Notes: a model not told the origin generated them from the letters alone. Positions 53,090-63,112 are shown, numbered from the stretch's first letter. The stretch is DNA of 64,000 bases from DATDIC01 sp963764525 (GCA_963764525.1 CAVXTC010000010.1:124001-188000), one strand, 5' to 3'. Translations and numbers: made by a program.

Positions 53090-54322
53090 GCAGCCAACGC
53101 AGCCGGCACGGTTCTGCTGATCCTGTTTTCGCTTGCGGCGACGGCGGCGCAGGCGCCCTCGCAATCCGCCGGTGAAGCCCGTCAGCGGCTCGAGCAGGCC
53201 AAGCGTGATCGGGCCGCGGCATTGACCACGCAGCAGAGCGCCGCTTCGCTTGCCGCGGCGCAGGCAGCGGAAGCCGCGCGGCTGGCCGGGCAGCGCGCCG
53301 CGGCGGTCGCCAGGCTGCGCCAGGCCGAGCAGCAAGCCGCCGAGGCGGCATCGCACATGCAGGCGCTGGCCGCCGCCCGCCGCGGTGCCGACGAGCGGCT
53401 GGCAGCCGATGCCCGCAGGCTGGCGCCGTTGCTGCCGGTGATCGAGCGCCTGTCGTTGTTTCCGGCGGAAACCGTGCTGGCGGTGCCGTTATCGCCCAAC
53501 TCCGCGGTGCGCGGCCTTCTGGTGGTGCGCAGCATCGCCCGCGAGGTCGCCCATGAGGCCGCCTCCCTGCGTCGGGAACAGGCTGATCTGGCCGCCGCCA
53601 GCGCGGCGTTGGCCGCGGCGGCGCCTGCCATGGAAGCGGCGCAGGCCGCTCAGGCGGCGGCCGCGGCGGAACTCGACCGGCAGTTCGCCACCGCCAACGA
53701 CAGTCGCCGTGCCGCCGAGGACGAATCCGCGGCCGCCGGACGCCGCGCGGAGGAACTGGCCGCGCAGGCCGCCAGCCTGCGTGCGCTGCTCGACCAATTG
53801 GCCCAGGCCCAAAAAGATCAGGCCCAAAAGGCTGAGGCCCGCCAAGCTCCGAAGGTCCGGCGCCACGAGGCGGCGTTCGTTCCGGCCCGGCCGGACTCGG
53901 TTGCCTCGGCCGGACCGCACGGACGGCTTGAGCATGGGCCACTGCTGCTGCCCGTCGCCGGCCGCGTAACGCGTGGCTGGGGGGTGCCGACCGAGGCCGG
54001 ACCGACGGTCGGCATATCCTATCGCGCCGCTCCGGCCGCTCGGGTCGTGGCCCCGTGCGGCGGGACGGTGATGTTCGCGGCGCCGTTCCGCAGCTATGGC
54101 AACCTGCTGATCCTCAATTGCGGCGGCGGCTTCACCACCGTGCTGGCCGGCTTTGGGCACCTGGATGTCACGCCTGATCAGGCGGTCCGGCGCGGCGCCC
54201 CGGTTGGCAGCCTTCCCGGCAGCGCCGATACCGGCGCAAACCTCGGTGCAAACCTGTATGTCGAGCTGCGCCGTGACGGTGAGCCGGTGGATCCGGGGCC
54301 ATGGTTCAAAGCCGGCCGCTGA
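53066..54322 (+). CDS. EnvC-like murein hydrolase activator (M23/LytM domain)
   Basis: About 418 residues. The first codons, MRCAFPPYAANAAGTVLLIL, come partly from the REP-like repeat. They are followed by the signal-peptide core TVLLILFSLAATAAQA, then a long alanine-rich coiled coil (residues about 35 to 270). A LytM domain closes the protein: GPLLLPVAGRVTRGWGVPTE and YGNLLILNCGGGFTTVLAGF, LYVELRRDGEPVDPGPWF. The metal-binding His and Asp are missing (GPTVGISYRAAPA instead of G.H.G.D), as in EnvC. It likely activates amidases at division. Confidence 0.82.
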   Translation: MRCAFPPYAANAAGTVLLILFSLAATAAQAPSQSAGEARQRLEQAKRDRAAALTTQQSAASLAAAQAAEAARLAGQRAAAVARLRQAEQQAAEAASHMQALAAARRGADERLAADARRLAPLLPVIERLSLFPAETVLAVPLSPNSAVRGLLVVRSIAREVAHEAASLRREQADLAAASAALAAAAPAMEAAQAAQAAAAAELDRQFATANDSRRAAEDESAAAGRRAEELAAQAASLRALLDQLAQAQKDQAQKAEARQAPKVRRHEAAFVPARPDSVASAGPHGRLEHGPLLLPVAGRVTRGWGVPTEAGPTVGISYRAAPAARVVAPCGGTVMFAAPFRSYGNLLILNCGGGFTTVLAGFGHLDVTPDQAVRRGAPVGSLPGSADTGANLGANLYVELRRDGEPVDPGPWFKAGR

Positions 54323-54475
54323 GTGAGTTTGCCGGCCGGTTGAGCAACACGTAAGAATTCAGGTACCTGGACTGCCGGCTTCGGAAGCCGGATAGAAGAT
54401 GACCGCTTCACCAAATCAGGCGCACCGGTCAACTCGTCGTGAGCAATCAGGCGGGTGCGCGAGAGGAAAGATCGC

Positions 54476-55879
54476 ATGGATTTCCGTCCCCGGCGCACTG
54501 GCCTGTTGCTCGGCGCCACCTTCCTGGCCGGCATCGCGGCATTTCCCGCGGCCCATTGGCTGGCCCCGCAGCTTGGCATCCAGTCCGCCCTGGCGCAGGG
54601 AACCGACAGCACGGCAGACCGCGCCGACACGTATCGCTGGCTGACGCTGTTCGGCGACGTGTTCGAGCGGGTGCGCGCCGAATACGTGGAGCCGGTGCCC
54701 GACAAGAAGCTGGTCGAGCAGGCGCTGAACGGGATGCTTGCCGGGCTCGATCCGCATTCGGCCTACATGGACGCCTCGCAGTTCCGCGACATGCAGGTGC
54801 AGACGCAGGGCAAGTTCGGCGGCCTCGGGATCGAGGTCACCGAGGATCAGGGTCTGATCCGGGTGATCAGCCCGATCGACGACACGCCGGCCTCGCACGC
54901 AGGCATCAAGGCCGGCGACCTGATCACCGCGCTGGACGGCAAGACGGTCGAAGGGCTGGCGCTCAGCAAGGCGGTCGATGAGATGCGCGGCGATCCCGGC
55001 TCCAAGATCACGCTGACGATCAAGCGCCAGGGCGTCGATACCCCGATCCAGGTCGTGCTGGAGCGGCAGGTCATCCACATCCAGGTGGTCAAGGACCGGA
55101 TAGAGCCGCACGATATCGGCTATATCCGGCTGTCCCAGTTCACCGAAAACGCTGATGCCGGCATTCGCGATGCGATCGCCCAGCTGAAGAAAGACGGCGG
55201 CGGCAAGCTGCGGGCGTTGGTGCTGGACCTGCGCAACAACCCGGGCGGGCTGCTCGATCAGGCGGTGGCGGTGGCCGGGGATTTCGTCAACCGGGGCGAG
55301 ATCGTGTCCACCCGCGGCCGGCACGCCGATGATTCGCAGCGCTGGGACGCCAAGGGCGACGACCTGATCCCCGGCGTGCCGATGGTGGTGCTGATCAACA
55401 ACGGCTCGGCGTCGTCCAGCGAGATCGTCTCCGGCGCGTTGCAGGACCATCACCGCGCGGTGCTGCTGGGTGAGCGCAGCTTCGGCAAAGGCTCGGTGCA
55501 GACGGTGATCCCGCTGCCCGGCGGCGGGGCGATGCGGCTGACCACGGCGCGCTACTACACGCCGTCCGGCCGGTCGATCCAGGACCTCGGGATTGCGCCC
55601 GACGTGCCGGTCGCCGAGACGACGGACAAGGTGGAGCATTTCGGCCCGGCGCATGAATGGGACCTGAACAACACGATCACCAACACGGGCGGCACCAAGG
55701 AAGGCCCGCCGCCGCGCACCGACCTTCCGGTCATCGCCGCGTCGATCCCGGGCAAGCCTCCGGCCGACTACCCGAAATTCGACCCCACGAAGCCGGACCA
55801 GGCGGACTTCCAGCTCCAGGAAGGGCTGGTAGTGGCCAACGCGATGGCCGAGCAGCACCGCTCCGCCTCGAACGACTGA
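54476..55879 (+). CDS. ctpA: C-terminal processing peptidase (S41)
   Basis: A 467-residue periplasmic S41 protease. Signal/anchor TGLLLGATFLAGIAAFPAAH, an N-terminal helical domain, then a PDZ domain (FGGLGIEVTEDQGLIRVISP, PASHAGIKAGDLITALDGKT). The protease domain has the catalytic Ser in NNGSASSSEIVSGALQDH and Lys in GERSFGKGSVQTV. Frame intact. The ATG at 54476 has GAGGAAAGATCGC upstream. With the EnvC-like gene upstream and the deacetylase downstream it forms the typical alphaproteobacterial envC-ctpA-yibQ-rppH cluster. Confidence 0.92.
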   Translation: MDFRPRRTGLLLGATFLAGIAAFPAAHWLAPQLGIQSALAQGTDSTADRADTYRWLTLFGDVFERVRAEYVEPVPDKKLVEQALNGMLAGLDPHSAYMDASQFRDMQVQTQGKFGGLGIEVTEDQGLIRVISPIDDTPASHAGIKAGDLITALDGKTVEGLALSKAVDEMRGDPGSKITLTIKRQGVDTPIQVVLERQVIHIQVVKDRIEPHDIGYIRLSQFTENADAGIRDAIAQLKKDGGGKLRALVLDLRNNPGGLLDQAVAVAGDFVNRGEIVSTRGRHADDSQRWDAKGDDLIPGVPMVVLINNGSASSSEIVSGALQDHHRAVLLGERSFGKGSVQTVIPLPGGGAMRLTTARYYTPSGRSIQDLGIAPDVPVAETTDKVEHFGPAHEWDLNNTITNTGGTKEGPPPRTDLPVIAASIPGKPPADYPKFDPTKPDQADFQLQEGLVVANAMAEQHRSASND

Positions 55880-55892
55880 CCGCACGCCGCCG

Positions 55893-57166
55893 TTGAAGCG
55901 GCCGCGACCCGGGCAGGAGCCTGCGACGCCGATGATGGCGCCGTCGGACGAGCCTGACCGTCCAGTGTTGCGCGTCGGAGGATCGGGTTGGCGGGCGCTC
56001 GGCCTGTTCTGGGTCTGTGTGCTGCTGATCCTGGGCGGGGGCGCGGCGATACTGCAGAAGCTGGGGCCTCCGGCGCCTTCGGCGGGCCGGACGGTGCCTT
56101 TGGCGGTGGCGGCGTCATCCGCCCAGGATATTGTTCCGTCAGGAACTGTTCAGTCCGAAACCGTGCCGTTGGCAACCGTTCCATTGGCGACCGCCCCGTC
56201 GGCCGTCAAGCCGGCCGCGCAGATTCCGGTACCGCAATTCCGGTCCCACAGATTCCGGTACCGGCGATAAAGCTCGCGGCTTCCCCCACCGTTGTCCCGG
56301 GTCCGCACCCGGGACGCGATACCCCGGGACCGGTGACCGATCCGGAACCAGCCTTGCAGGAGACGGCGCCCGATTTGCCGGGCCGCACCCTGCCGCGGAT
56401 CGCCGAGGACGGGCGGATGCCGATGCAACTTTATGCATCCGGCTTCGACCAGACCAGCCGCCGCCCCCGTGTCGGGCTGCTGCTTGCCGGAATCGGGCTG
56501 AATGCGGCGCTGAGCGAGCAGGCGATCCGCGACTTGCCGGGCGGCGTCACGCTGGCCGTTTCCCCTTACGCGGAAGACCCGGAGCGGCTGCTGACCGAAG
56601 CGCGGATGGCCGAGCACGAATACCTGCTGTCGATCCCGATGGAGCCCGAGAGCTTCCCGCTGAACGATCCGGGAGATCATGCCCTGACCACCCGCGCCAC
56701 GCCGGAGCAGAACCGCCAGCAGCTTGTCTGGGCGCTGTCGCGCTTTGCCGGCTATGTCGGGGCGACCGGGGCACTCGGGCTGACGCGGGGGGAGCGCTTC
56801 GCGGCGGTGGCGGATGATTTCGACCCGGTGCTGGCGACGCTGGCGCGGCGCGGGCTGCTGTATGTCGATCCGCGGCCGCGGCAGGGGAACCGGGAGCTGC
56901 GGTTGCCGCTGGTCTGGAGCCGGCAGGTGGACCTGGTGATCGACGAGCCGGACGACGCGGCCTCGATCGAGGCGAAACTGGCGGCGCTCGACCGGATTGC
57001 CCAGGACAAGGGCAGCGCGCTGGGCCTCGCCGGTGCGGTGCGGCCGGTGACGATCGAGCGCATCGCCGCCTGGGCGAACGAGCTGGCAGCCAACGGGCTG
57101 GCCCTGGCGCCGGTGAGCGCATTGGTGCAGGGGCCGCCTGCAAACACCGCGAAGACGGCGCAGTGA
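55893..57166 (+). CDS. Divergent polysaccharide deacetylase (YibQ-like; frameshifted)
   Basis: One membrane helix (GLFWVCVLLILGGGAAILQK) and a proline-rich linker with repeats (TVPLATVPLATAPS and IPVPQIPVPQ-type) precede the YibQ domain. The domain reads RPRVGLLLAGIGLNAALSEQ, PGGVTLAVSPYAEDPERLLT, HEYLLSIPMEPESFPLNDPG and VGATGALGLTRGERFAAV. A base is missing near 56240 in the repetitive linker, where frames swap. Family members are inner-membrane-anchored and periplasmic; activity is uncertain. GTGA overlap with rppH. Confidence 0.82.
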
Positions 57167-57631
57167 CCGAACTGCCGTACCGGCCGAATGTCGGTGCGGT
57201 GCTGTTCAATCGCGATGGGCTGGTGCTCGTTGCCCGTCGAGCCGGGTTCCCCAATGCCGAGGGCCCGGCCGGCGGCTGGCAGCTTCCCCAGGGCGGGATT
57301 GATGCGGACGAGGATCCGCGCCGTGCGGTGCTGCGGGAGCTTGCCGAGGAGATCGGCACGCGATCGCGCGGAGATCATCGGCGAGCATCCGGAGTGGCTG
57401 AGCTACGATCTGCCGGCGGAGCTGCGGCGTGGCTGGCGGGGCCAGCGGCAGCGCTGGTTCGCCCTGCGCTTTACCGGCGAAGATGCGGATATCCGGTTGG
57501 ACGCCGACCCGCACCCGGAATTCGACGCTTGGCGCTGGGTGGAACTGAACGAGCTGCCGGGCCTGGCGGTCCCGTTCAAGCGGCCGATCTACGAGGTTCT
57601 GGCGCGGTCGTTCGCGCGGTTCGCAGCGTGA
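57163..57631 (+). CDS. rppH: RNA pyrophosphohydrolase (frameshifted)
   Basis: A Nudix hydrolase that removes pyrophosphate from mRNA 5' ends. YRPNVGAVLFNRDGLVLVAR, GGWQLPQGGIDADEDPRRAV and the Nudix box GGIDADEDPRRAVLRELAEE are in one frame. A surplus C near 57360 shifts the rest: AEIIGEHPEWLSYDLPAELR, RGWRGQRQRWFALRFTGEDA and FDAWRWVELNELPGLAVPFK. About 155 residues, as usual. GTG start overlaps the upstream stop. Confidence 0.9.
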
Positions 57632-57752
57632 ACGGAAGTGGTGGATTGCCGGCTTCAGTCGGTGCTCCGCAGGTCACCCCCCAGGCGGTTGGCATCATAA
57701 GTTAGCGCCTGGGCATCGTTAGCTAGAGAGCAAGGCTCAGGGGCGGCTGGTA

Positions 57753-58898
57753 TCACACCAGGTTTCCATTGATATAGTCGAAATTGATATCATCCCCCAG
57801 TCCAGGGCATTGCGGCGGGTGCACGAAGCCGTCCGCATCCATCGGGTCGGTGCGGGCGTTCAGGTATGGCGGGACCTCGTCATAATCCAGGAATGGGTGC
57901 AGCAATCCGCGTTCGTACCAGCGCCCGTTCTTCTGGACCGCGCACAACGTCAGGTTTCCGGCCCCGCCGCCGTGCACCTCGCAATCCATGCCGAAGCATT
58001 CCGCGAGATGGATGATCTTCAGGCTGGGCCCGATGCCGCCCACGTCGTGTACGCCGGTGCGCGTGATGTCGCAAGCGCCGGCCTTGATCCATTCGGCGCG
58101 CGTGTGGAACTTGCCCTCCATGCTTTCCGGCCCGATCACCGGGATGTCGAGATTGGCGGCGAGCCAGGCATAGGAGCTCATCGACGCTTCGTTCATCGGT
58201 TCTTCGTACCAATAGAAACCAAGCCTCTGCAACTCGCGCCCAAGCCACAGCGCGTCGCTGCGGGAATACCCGTGATAGGCATCGAGCATCAGCGGGACGT
58301 CCGGCCCCACCGCCTCGCGCACCGCCGCGCAGGCCTTCACATCCATTTTCGGGTCGGGTGCGAAGGACACCGGCTTCATCCAGGTGTGCAGCTTGATCGC
58401 CTTGTAGCCGCGGCCGAGCAACCATTCGGCGTAATGCGCGTAATCGTCCGGGGTCGCCAGACCGCCCTTCATCTCATCGCCGCACATGGTGCTGCCATAG
58501 GCGGGCACCTTGTCGCGGCAGGCGCCGATCAGTTTGTAAACAGGCAGCCCCAGCTTGCGGCCGGCGAGGTCCCACAACGCCAACTCCACTATCGCAAGCG
58601 TGCGGTCGCTGAGTTGACCGGTGCTGCCGCGCTGCCAGTGCGCGAGGTCCTGCCAGATGCGCTCGCGATCGAACGGATCCTGGCCGAGGACGACAGGACG
58701 GACGAAACCATCGATCAAATGAGGACGAACGACTTCGACCGGTGCCAGGCAGTGACCCTGGCTGCCGTCATCGGCGGTGATGCTCAGCAGCGCCTGGCGC
58801 GCTTCGTGCGCATCGCCGGGATGGGTGTGGCCGTCGCTGTCGCGCACCTGACGAGAGGTGTAGCGGAACACACGTGTCTTGACATCGACGATTTTCAT
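57753..58898 (-). CDS. Mandelate racemase/muconate lactonizing enzyme family protein
   Basis: An enolase-superfamily enzyme of about 381 residues, probably a sugar-acid dehydratase. The N-terminal capping domain starts MKIVDVKTRVFRYTSR. The barrel shows YKAIKLHTWMKP (Lys), VPLMLDAYHGYSRSDALWLG (metal Asp), FYWYEEPMNEASMSSYAWLA (metal Glu), PVIGPESMEGKF (metal Glu) and DITRTGVHDVGGIGPSLK. ATG at 58898 (the frame opens earlier, at 58982). Divergent from the DapA-like gene, a pairing typical of uronate or aldonate breakdown. Confidence 0.9.
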   Translation of the reverse strand: MKIVDVKTRVFRYTSRQVRDSDGHTHPGDAHEARQALLSITADDGSQGHCLAPVEVVRPHLIDGFVRPVVLGQDPFDRERIWQDLAHWQRGSTGQLSDRTLAIVELALWDLAGRKLGLPVYKLIGACRDKVPAYGSTMCGDEMKGGLATPDDYAHYAEWLLGRGYKAIKLHTWMKPVSFAPDPKMDVKACAAVREAVGPDVPLMLDAYHGYSRSDALWLGRELQRLGFYWYEEPMNEASMSSYAWLAANLDIPVIGPESMEGKFHTRAEWIKAGACDITRTGVHDVGGIGPSLKIIHLAECFGMDCEVHGGGAGNLTLCAVQKNGRWYERGLLHPFLDYDEVPPYLNARTDPMDADGFVHPPQCPGLGDDINFDYINGNLV

Positions 58899-58980
58899 AC
58901 GCTGCCTGCCGGGTTGTCGACTTGCCATCATGATACGATGCTGAGCGGCGGCAAGTCCCGCATCATCAGGAGACCAGTTC

Positions 58981-59997
58981 ATGGATCGCAGCTCGGTCGA
59001 TTGGAAAGGCTACTGGGCCGCCGCGCCGACACCGTTCGCCCGCGGTGGCGCCCTCGACGAGCCGGCCTTGCGGGAGCTGCTGCGGCTCTATCTTCGCCAG
59101 GGCATTCACGGCGTGCTGGTCAACGGCAGTACCGGCGAATGGTTCTCGCAATCCGAGGCGGAGCGGCGCCGCGTGGCCGAGATCGCCGTGGAAGAACTGA
59201 AGGACCGCATTCCGGTGGTAATCGGCTGCACCACGTTCACCGCAATGACCACGATCGAGCTCGCGCGCCACGCGAGGGAGATCGGTGCCGACGGCATCCT
59301 TTCCACCGCCCCGCCCTATGCGTGCCCCACACCGCGTGAGATCATTGCATTCTTTACCACTATCTCCGAAGCTGTGGACCTGCCGTTGATGGTCTATAAC
59401 TGGGCGCGCGGCGTGAGCGTCGAGATCACCTGGGAAACGGCTGTGCAGCTCGCCCGGATCGAACATGTCGTGGCGATCAAGGACAGCACGGCCAATCTTC
59501 CGCAGGCGATTGCCACGCTCGAGAAGGTGCGGGATCAGGTGCGCGTGTTCGGCGGCTTCATCAACCGCCCTGGTCTGGCGTTGCTGCGCGGACTGGGCGG
59601 CGACGGCAGTATCGACGGCGGCGCGCTGGGCGCGCGCTTCGCCGTGGCGTTCTATGAGGCGTTCTGGCGCGGTGATTACGATGCCGCGGCGCAGGCGGCT
59701 GATGGTTATGTCGCGCTGATGCGCCAGTTGATCCGACCGGACTGGAGCGGCGTGTTCGGCTCGCCGCCGGCGCAGATCAAGGCTGCAATGAACCTGCTCG
59801 GGCAGCCCGGCGGCTGGCCGCGACCGCCGCTGCTGCCGATTGAGGATGCGCGGGATCTCGATGCGCTACGGGGCGTTCTGGCCTCAGCCGAATTGCTGGC
59901 GCAGCGGACGAGCGGCCAGCCCGAACTTCAAACTATGCCAGCCCCGAACATGCCAACAACATTCAACGGAGAGTTCGCGGAGAAATCGTTTCGGTGA
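58981..59997 (+). CDS. Dihydrodipicolinate synthase/N-acetylneuraminate lyase-family aldolase
   Basis: A class I pyruvate aldolase of 338 residues. The Schiff-base lysine is in VVAIKDSTANLPQAI, the catalytic Tyr in PLMVYNWARGVSVEI, and the TIM-barrel start reads WKGYWAAAPTPFARGGALDE, then GVLVNGSTGEWFSQSEAERR. It could be a dehydro-sugar-acid aldolase/dehydratase working with the divergent enolase-family enzyme. The C-terminal 25 residues after AELLAQRTSG are unusually polar. Frame intact. Confidence 0.88.
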   Translation: MDRSSVDWKGYWAAAPTPFARGGALDEPALRELLRLYLRQGIHGVLVNGSTGEWFSQSEAERRRVAEIAVEELKDRIPVVIGCTTFTAMTTIELARHAREIGADGILSTAPPYACPTPREIIAFFTTISEAVDLPLMVYNWARGVSVEITWETAVQLARIEHVVAIKDSTANLPQAIATLEKVRDQVRVFGGFINRPGLALLRGLGGDGSIDGGALGARFAVAFYEAFWRGDYDAAAQAADGYVALMRQLIRPDWSGVFGSPPAQIKAAMNLLGQPGGWPRPPLLPIEDARDLDALRGVLASAELLAQRTSGQPELQTMPAPNMPTTFNGEFAEKSFR

Positions 59998-60169
59998 ACT
60001 TTGTGCCCTCGGTGAACTCTGGGTCAAAAAACGTGGCGCCATATGCAGGCAGCACCCGTGGTGCGGATAACATTCTGGTCTGATCTGCTGCCGCACTCCG
60101 TCAAGATGCGTCGCTTCACGGGCTAATCGGCACCGATGCGATCCCGGCGGAATTCGTGAGAAATGCCGG

Positions 60170-60760
60170 CTATGGCCGCCGGGCGCGCAGCGCCGCCGCC
60201 AGGGTGCCGTCATCCAGCACGTCCAGCGCGCCGCCGATCGGCACGCCCTGGCCGACCTTGGTGACTGTCACGCCGAGCGGCCTCAGCCGGTCGGTCAGCC
60301 AGTGCGCCGTGGTGGCGCCATCGACAGTGGCGGCCAGCGCCAGGATGATCTCGGTCACGCCGCCCTCGGCGACGCGGGTCAACAGCGGCGCCAACCGCAA
60401 ATCCTCGGGACCCGTCCCACCGAGCGCGGACAGCGTGCCGCCGAGCACGTGATACAGCCCCTGGTGCACCCCGGCGCGTTCCAGCGCCCAGAGATCGCCC
60501 ACCGATTCAACGACGCAGATCACCGCGCGGTCGCGATCCGGATCGGCGCAGATCACGCAGGGATCGCGGCTGTCGAGATTGCCGCATAGCGAACAATGCT
60601 GCACAGCATCCGCGGCTTCGGTCAGCGCAGCGGCGAGCGGCAACATGCGGGTTTCCGGCTGCTGCAATAGTTTCAGGGCGGCCCGGCGCGCGCTGCGCGG
60701 ACCGAAGCCGGGCAGCTTCGATAACAGGGAGATCAGTCGTTCGACTTCCGGGCCGCCCAT
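60170..60760 (-). CDS. recR: Recombination protein RecR
   Basis: A 196-residue gap-repair factor of the RecFOR pathway. The N-terminal helix-hairpin-helix has LISLLSKLPGFGPRSARRAA. The zinc finger is CSLCGNLDSRDPCVIC. The Toprim domain shows AVICVVESVGDLWALERAGV, YHVLGGTLSALGGTGPEDLR and EIILALAATVDGATTAHWLT. Start at MGGPEVERL. It follows ybaB on the same strand, the usual dnaX-ybaB-recR order. Confidence 0.95.
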   Translation of the reverse strand: MGGPEVERLISLLSKLPGFGPRSARRAALKLLQQPETRMLPLAAALTEAADAVQHCSLCGNLDSRDPCVICADPDRDRAVICVVESVGDLWALERAGVHQGLYHVLGGTLSALGGTGPEDLRLAPLLTRVAEGGVTEIILALAATVDGATTAHWLTDRLRPLGVTVTKVGQGVPIGGALDVLDDGTLAAALRARRP

Positions 60761-60842
60761 GGAAAATCAGGGTAGGATGATCGCGGGCATGACGACGACA
60801 GAGGCGGTCCCGTCGCGGGTTGATATCGCTTGCTTCACGGTA

Positions 60843-61166
60843 TCAGAACGGCAGTTTCATCCCAGGCGGCAACTGCATTCCGGCGGTGACCTTCTGCATC
60901 TCGGTCGCGGCATTCGCCTCCACCTTGCGCTTGGCGTCGGTGTGGGCGGCAACGATCAAATCCTCCAGCATCTCCATCTCCGCCGGGTCAGCCAGCTTGG
61001 GGTCGATCTTCAACCGCTTCATCTCGCCCTTGCCGTTCAGCGTCACCGTCACCAGCCCGGCGCCGGACACCCCCTCCGATTCCATCGCCTCCAGCTTCGC
61101 CTGCATGTCCTGCATGCGCTCCTGCATCTGCTGCGCCTGCTTCATCAGGCCGGAGAGGTTCTTCAT
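60843..61166 (-). CDS. ybaB: YbaB/EbfC-family nucleoid-associated protein
   Basis: 107 residues: MKNLSGLMKQAQQMQERMQD, then KLEAMESEGVSGAGLVTVTL, GKGEMKRLKIDPKLADPAEM and EMLEDLIVAAHTDAKRKVEA. A DNA-binding dimer of the EbfC type. Its ATG overlaps the dnaX stop (ATGA), giving translational coupling; recR follows about 80 bases later. Confidence 0.95.
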   Translation of the reverse strand: MKNLSGLMKQAQQMQERMQDMQAKLEAMESEGVSGAGLVTVTLNGKGEMKRLKIDPKLADPAEMEMLEDLIVAAHTDAKRKVEANAATEMQKVTAGMQLPPGMKLPF

Positions 61167-62964
61167 TCTTCGTACTCCTCAAGGACGGCTTCGTCCGTAA
61201 CCTCGACCTCAGCCGGCATGAGCGCCGGTGCTCCGGCCTGCGCCGGCAGGCCGTAGGCGTCAATCGCCGCGTCGTGTACCGCGTCGATCCGGGCGCCGGG
61301 GAACGCCTCCAGGATGGCGCGCACCAGCGGATGATCGGCGGCGTCCGCGCGCCTGACCGGCATCGGCCGCGTTGCCCTGCTCGGCCAGGCTTGGCTCGCC
61401 GGGCTCGGTGGACAGCGCGATGGTCCAGCGGCTTGCGGTGGCGTCCTGCAACAGGGCGGCCAGCCGCGACGCCAGGTCACGCGGCGCCTCCGGCCGCGGC
61501 CGCAATTCGATCACCGGCGGCGCGAAACGAACCAGGTGCACGGAATGCACGAGGTGCGCGTGCAGCAGCGCTTCCCGCCGTTCAGCGGCCAGCGCGATCA
61601 CGTCGCGGAAGCTCGCCAGCAGCGGGCCGGCGGGCACGGCAGCCGGTATTGCGGCTTGCAGGACGCCCCCGCCAACCGCGAGCGCCCCGCCGCCGGCCGG
61701 GGCTGCCAACCTGGGGCGAGGGGCCGGCAGCCCGGGCGGGGCACCGCCTGAGGCCAGCCGCCGCACGAGGTCGCCGGGAGTCGGCAGCTCGGCGGCATGG
61801 CAGAGGCGGATCAGCACCATCTCGGCCGCGGCACGGCGATCGGGCGCGGCCTCCACCTCCCCCACGCCCTTCAGCAGCATCTGCCAGGCACGGGCCAGCG
61901 CCGGCACGGAGAGCTGGTCCGCCAGAGCGGCGCCGCGGGTGCGCTCGGTCTCCGGCAGTTCGGCGCTGTCGCGCAGGCCGGGGATCGATTTCAACCGTGC
62001 CAGCGTGTGGACCAGCTCCAGCAGGTCGGCGAGCATGGTGCCGAGGTCGGCGCCGCGCTCATGCGCCTGCTCGGTGATCGCCAGCGCAGTATCCGGCTTG
62101 CCCGACAACACCGCTTCCAGCAGGTCGAACACCGCCGCGCGGTCCGCCAACCCCAGCATGTCGGCAACCTGGGCTGCGGTGATTGGTCCCTCGGCCTGGG
62201 CGATCGCCTGGTCGAGCAGCGACAGCCCGTCGCGCACCGAGCCGTCGGCGGCGCGGGCGATCAACTCCAGCGCGGCCGGTTCGGCGCACCGTTCCCTCGG
62301 CCCCGGCGATGCGGGCGAACAGCGCCGTGAGCTCGCTCATCCGCACGCGGCGGAGGTCGAAGCGCTGGCAGCGCGACAGCACGGTGATCGGCACCTTGCG
62401 CAACTCGGTGGTGGCGAACACGAACTTCACGTGCGGCGGCGGTTCTTCCAGCGTCTTCAGCAGCGCGTTGAAGGCGTTGCGCGACAGCATGTGGACTTCG
62501 TCGATCACGAACACCTTGGTGCGCGCCTGCATCGGGCGGAAGCGCGTCGCCTCGATGATCTCGCGCACGTCATCGACGCCGGTGCGGCTGGCGGCGTCCA
62601 TCTCGATCACGTCGGGATGCCGGTCGGCCAGTATCGCCGTGCAGTTCGGGCAGACGCCGCAGGGCTCGGCGGTCGGGCCGCCTGATCCGTCCGGGCCGGT
62701 GCAGTTCAGCGCGCGGGCGATGATCCGCGCGGTGGTGGTCTTGCCGACGCCGCGCACCCCGGTGAGCATGAACGCGTGCGCCACGCGGCCGGTGGCGAAG
62801 GCGTTGCGCAGGGTGCGCACCATGGCGTCCTGGCCGATCAGGTCGTCGAAGCTGGCTGGCCGGTATTTGCGGGCCAGCACGCGGTACGCCGCGGTTTGCA
62901 CGGGGGTAGCGGTATCGCCGGCCGGCGGCGTTGGCGGGGAGTCGTCCTGGAACAGGCCGGACAT
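61163..62964 (-). CDS. dnaX: DNA polymerase III subunit gamma/tau (frameshifted)
   Basis: The clamp-loader ATPase. Domain I and II read YRVLARKYRPASFDDLIGQD, HAFMLTGVRGVGKTTTARII (Walker A), CGVCPNCTAI (zinc), VFVIDEVHMLSRNAFNALLK (Walker B) and EEPPPHVKFVFATTELRKVP. Near 62290 the frame changes to AADGSVRDGLSLLDQAIAQA and EGPITAAQVADMLGLADR; near 61370 it changes again for the tau C-terminus. Both breaks are inside conserved protein and do not match the A-run slippage site used by E. coli, so they are likely base errors. About 600 codons. Confidence 0.9.
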
Positions 62965-63011
62965 GCGGGGCTCCAGCCGCCGCGGCGGCCTGCGGTAGGA
63001 CGGGTTTCGGG

Positions 63012-63112
63012 TGGGAGGCCGGACAGCAACCCGAGCGGAAACTCGTTGCGGCTGCTTCCTTCCGGACCTGACCGGGTTGGCGAGGCGCCCGTCCGCCGCC
63101 GACCTCCCGGGG
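63012..63112 (-). ncRNA. ffs: Signal recognition particle RNA (4.5S, bacterial small type)
   Basis: Read on the minus strand, the conserved domain IV core GGTCAGGTCCGGAAGGAAGC is followed by AGCC, and the two ends pair as GGGAGGTCGG with CCGGCCTCCC. It lies about 50 bp upstream of dnaX on the same strand, where alphaproteobacteria often keep it. The precise ends are estimated from the terminal stem. Confidence 0.9.

Noticed and set aside
61260..62300. Programmed frameshift in dnaX producing a short gamma subunit
   Set aside because: No A-rich slippery run or following stem is seen at the breaks, both occur within conserved sequence, and many other genes here are shifted in the same way.
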